Assembly (NCBI RefSeq): GCF_041538065.1
Contig: NZ_JBGORW010000016.1
Coordinates: 1 to 16,690, forward strand
DNA length: 16,690 nucleotides
Reading direction: 5' to 3'
Source of the DNA: Leptotrichia hongkongensis
GTDB taxonomy: Bacteria > Fusobacteriota > Fusobacteriia > Fusobacteriales > Leptotrichiaceae
Position 1 is the stretch's first letter. The number at the start of each line of letters is the position of its first letter. Below the pieces are notes generated by a model. The model made no database searches and had not been told where the DNA came from. It saw only the letters and a program-made list of their open reading frames with translations. The position numbers and the translations under genes are program-made. Shown here piece after piece: positions 14,818 to 16,690 of the stretch.

Positions 14818-14846
14818 TTGTCATTTTACACTTTTTTTGATAGAAT
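14818..14846 (+). promoter_or_regulatory. Sigma-70 promoter of the Wzz-type gene
   Basis: TTGTCA (14818-14823, 5 of 6), 17-bp spacer, TAGAAT (14841-14846, 5 of 6). The transcript should start near 14853, leaving about 26 nt with GAAAGGAA before the ATG at 14879. It is divergent from the aminotransferase promoter, about 43 bp away. Confidence 0.8.
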
Positions 14847-14878
14847 TAAGATATAAATTTAATTTGAAAGGAAATAAA

Positions 14879-15631
14879 ATGGATAATAAAAATCAGCAAA
14901 CAATTGACGCTAGTATGATAATTAAGATCATTTATAAAAATAAATTTTTAATCGCCTTAACTACGATAATAGTTGTGATACTTTCCACAGCTTTTGTCTT
15001 TGTAAACAAATCCTTTAAATCAGACATTACTCTTTATGGAAATGATAAAGTCCTTACTGAAATTGGAGAAAATTCACAGTCTTCATTAAATTCTTTTGAC
15101 TTTTACTCTTACTTGAAAAAAAATTCAAAAACTTTGAGAAATGTAAATTTGCCAGAGGATAAATTCTTTAAGGAAATGACAACAAGATTGACAGCACAGT
15201 CTGAAAATAATGATCCAACAGTAAAAGTAAAATTCACTACAAATAATAAAACTGAAGGGGAAAATTTTGCAAAAGAGTACCCAGCACTTGCACAAGGCTA
15301 TCTGCTTGAAAGAAAAAATAACTTTTTGGATACACAAATAAAATTATTGGAGCAACAATACAGCTTTTTAACACAAAATATTGACATACGAACTACAAAA
15401 GACTCATTAACAGATACGTTAGTTTCAAGATTGGCATATTATCGTCTATTAAGAAATGACTCAAATCCAGTTGTTAAATATGTAAATTCCATAACAAAAC
15501 CTGCATTGAATAAAAAGCTGGTTATAGCTGGTTCTCTGTTTTTAGGACTACTTTTAGGAATTTTAATTGCATTTATGAAAGAATTTTCTACTACATTAGA
15601 CTGGGAAGACATTAAAAAAAGAAAAAATTAA
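14879..15631 (+). CDS. Wzz-type polysaccharide chain-length/co-polymerase protein
   Basis: A 250-residue inner-membrane protein with the Wzz layout: short cytoplasmic start, membrane span at about 23-42 (FLIALTTIIVVILSTAFVFV), a long outside domain with helical, charged sequence (KNNFLDTQIKLLEQQYSFL), and a second span at about 214-233 followed by a short basic tail. Wzz proteins control the length of O-antigen or capsule chains made by the Wzy pathway. There is no tyrosine-kinase domain, so it is the short type. No other polysaccharide gene is in the window. The ATG at 14879 follows GAAAGGAA; the frame is open back to a TTG at 14837 that lies within the -10 region and so cannot be the start. 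It ends at a shared terminator with the convergent gene. Confidence 0.8.
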   Translation: MDNKNQQTIDASMIIKIIYKNKFLIALTTIIVVILSTAFVFVNKSFKSDITLYGNDKVLTEIGENSQSSLNSFDFYSYLKKNSKTLRNVNLPEDKFFKEMTTRLTAQSENNDPTVKVKFTTNNKTEGENFAKEYPALAQGYLLERKNNFLDTQIKLLEQQYSFLTQNIDIRTTKDSLTDTLVSRLAYYRLLRNDSNPVVKYVNSITKPALNKKLVIAGSLFLGLLLGILIAFMKEFSTTLDWEDIKKRKN

Positions 15632-15645
15632 TATAATAAAATTAA

Positions 15646-15683
15646 AGGGATTATCTCGCATTCTGAGGCAATCCCTATTTTTT
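15646..15683. terminator. Terminator between the convergent wzz-like and PHP genes
   Basis: AGGGATT (15646-15652) pairs with AATCCCT (15670-15676), with a small inner CTC/GAG pairing in the loop. ATTTTTT follows on plus. Only about 60 bp separate the two convergent stops, so the same hairpin likely also ends the minus-strand transcript, where the T run is weaker. Confidence 0.85.
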
Positions 15684-15687
15684 ATTT

Positions 15688-16545
15688 TTAACCTATCTCA
15701 ACCATTTTTCTCTTTCTTTTGTCAAAAGTTACCATTTCAGTAATTCCAAATTCCTTTGCATATTCCCCAGCTTCCTTTATTTTCATTCCAACATGTTCAG
15801 AATAATGCGAATCACTTGACAAAATCACAGGAATATCATATTTTTTCACATATTCCATAAAATCTCTATATGGAGTAATTTCTTTGATTGGATAACGGTA
15901 AAACGTTCCTGTGTTTATATCCACAACCATATTATTTTTTTTCAAGCATTTAGCAGTACTTTCAAGCAAACTGTCAACATCTTTTTTTTCTGGAATATTC
16001 TTAAATAATCTCAAGTTAAACGGATGCCCCAGAATGTCATACATCGTTGTATTTGCCACATTCTCAATCTCTTTTGCATAATCCTTCCAAATCTGAACCA
16101 AATTCTCATCTGTAAATTTATGCTTCAAAGCACTAAAATCAAATCCCCAGCCCTTAATAAAATGTATTGAAACAATCAGATAGTCAAAATCATATTTAGA
16201 CAATATTTCCTTAACTTTTTCCTGATTTTTAAAATTACACACTTCAATTCCAAATTTTACTGGATATCCTTTTGATTTCAACTTATCTATAAAATCTCTG
16301 TATTCATCCAACGTATGCACGAATTTTGTTTTCTGCTCAAGCCATTTTTTCTGGAAATTCCCAGTTTCACTATTATCCAAAATCAGCTCCTCATAATATA
16401 AATCCTTAAATTCCTTAAATCCGTGAGTATGTTCCGTTATTCCAATTTCTGAAAGCCCCATTTCCTTTGCTTTTTCAAAGAATGGATTCACATAATCCTC
16501 ATCATAACTCCCATATTCAAAATGCATATGATAATCTACTAACAT
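15688..16545 (-). CDS. PHP-domain phosphatase, histidinol-phosphatase (HisJ/HisK) family
   Basis: A 285-residue metal-dependent phosphoesterase. The PHP metal ligands are visible in order: His6 and His8 (VDYHMHFEYG), Glu38/His39 (GITEHTHG), Glu101 (FGIEV), His128 (IVSIHFIKGWGFD), His174 (DILGHPFNLRLF), and Asp245/His247 (LSSDSHYSEHVG). The HFIKGWGFD and GTFYRYP stretches are typical of histidinol-phosphate phosphatases, which remove phosphate in the penultimate step of histidine synthesis. No other his gene is near, so its true substrate may be different. The ATG at 16545 has GAGAGGG six bases upstream; the frame extends to a TTG at 16569 that lacks a ribosome-binding site. It has its own promoter and converges on the Wzz-type gene. 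Confidence 0.88.
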   Translation of the reverse strand: MLVDYHMHFEYGSYDEDYVNPFFEKAKEMGLSEIGITEHTHGFKEFKDLYYEELILDNSETGNFQKKWLEQKTKFVHTLDEYRDFIDKLKSKGYPVKFGIEVCNFKNQEKVKEILSKYDFDYLIVSIHFIKGWGFDFSALKHKFTDENLVQIWKDYAKEIENVANTTMYDILGHPFNLRLFKNIPEKKDVDSLLESTAKCLKKNNMVVDINTGTFYRYPIKEITPYRDFMEYVKKYDIPVILSSDSHYSEHVGMKIKEAGEYAKEFGITEMVTFDKRKRKMVEIG

Positions 16546-16562
16546 AAGATTCCCTCTCTTTC

Positions 16563-16610
16563 TATACAATTAATTTCTTTAATTTTGAACTTATACAGTT
16601 AAGTTGTATA
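16563..16610. repeat. Three TATACA half-sites around the PHP gene promoter
   Basis: TATACAATTAA (16563-16573) and TATACAGTTAA (16592-16602) are direct repeats 29 bp apart. TGTATA at 16605-16610 is the inverse of TATACA and forms TATACA-N7-TGTATA (16592-16610). The inverted pair covers the spacer and part of the -10 of the promoter, where an operator would block polymerase. Confidence 0.5.
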
Positions 16611-16618
16611 GATGTCAA
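16590..16618 (-). promoter_or_regulatory. Sigma-70 promoter of the PHP phosphatase gene
   Basis: On the minus strand, a perfect TTGACA (16618-16613), 17-bp spacer and TATAAG (16595-16590, 5 of 6). The transcript should start near 16583, about 38 nt before the ATG at 16545. The sequence right of 16619 holds no supported gene, though a minus-strand frame closing near 16650 could be the end of one outside the window. Confidence 0.85.
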
Positions 16619-16690
16619 ACATTTGTTACAAAAATATATTAAAAAAAATATTTCTTCCCTAATGTATCTTTAACCTACTGATTTTCCTTG

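Overview
The window is very AT-rich DNA with Gram-positive-style Shine-Dalgarno sites, AGA/AAA-heavy codon use and compact operons. Gene content and protein style suggest a Leptotrichia-like member of the Fusobacteria. That assignment is a judgement from protein style and was not tested by a search.

Layout. Positions 1-946 hold a terminator from an upstream plus-strand unit, a small DUF898-type membrane protein (minus) and AT-rich spacer. Positions 947-1894 hold the minus-strand rplM-rpsI ribosomal protein operon, with a consensus promoter, a short structured leader and a strong terminator. Positions 1989-2342 hold a small secreted-protein gene broken by an in-frame stop. Positions 2624-8662 form a six-gene plus-strand operon: a PRD-type PTS-controlled regulator carrying its own EIIB and EIIA domains, free EIIA, EIIB and UlaA/SgaT-type EIIC, then a transketolase split into N- and C-terminal subunits. 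It ends in an 18-bp-stem terminator. Positions 8862-10461 hold a single-gene unit for an N-acetylglucosamine-type PTS EIICB with its own promoter and terminator.

From 14775 down to 10644 the minus strand reads aminotransferase, RlmD-type rRNA methyltransferase, two damaged gene remnants, and a 343-residue protein I do not recognise. I see no terminator between them. Divergent from the aminotransferase is a Wzz-type chain-length protein (14879-15631). It shares a terminator region with a convergent PHP-family histidinol-phosphatase-like gene (15688-16545), whose promoter lies near the right end.

How the genes work together. The six-gene operon reads as a self-contained sugar-uptake and cleavage module. 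The PTS imports and phosphorylates an unknown substrate, the regulator senses PTS phosphorylation, and the split transketolase moves a two-carbon unit from a resulting ketose phosphate. The ascorbate-pathway enzymes UlaG, UlaD, UlaE and UlaF are absent, so the ascorbate label on the transporter should not be taken literally. The least understood stretch is 10644-12110: an orphan protein preceded by a frameshifted gene and a fragment with a good ribosome-binding site but no normal start codon.
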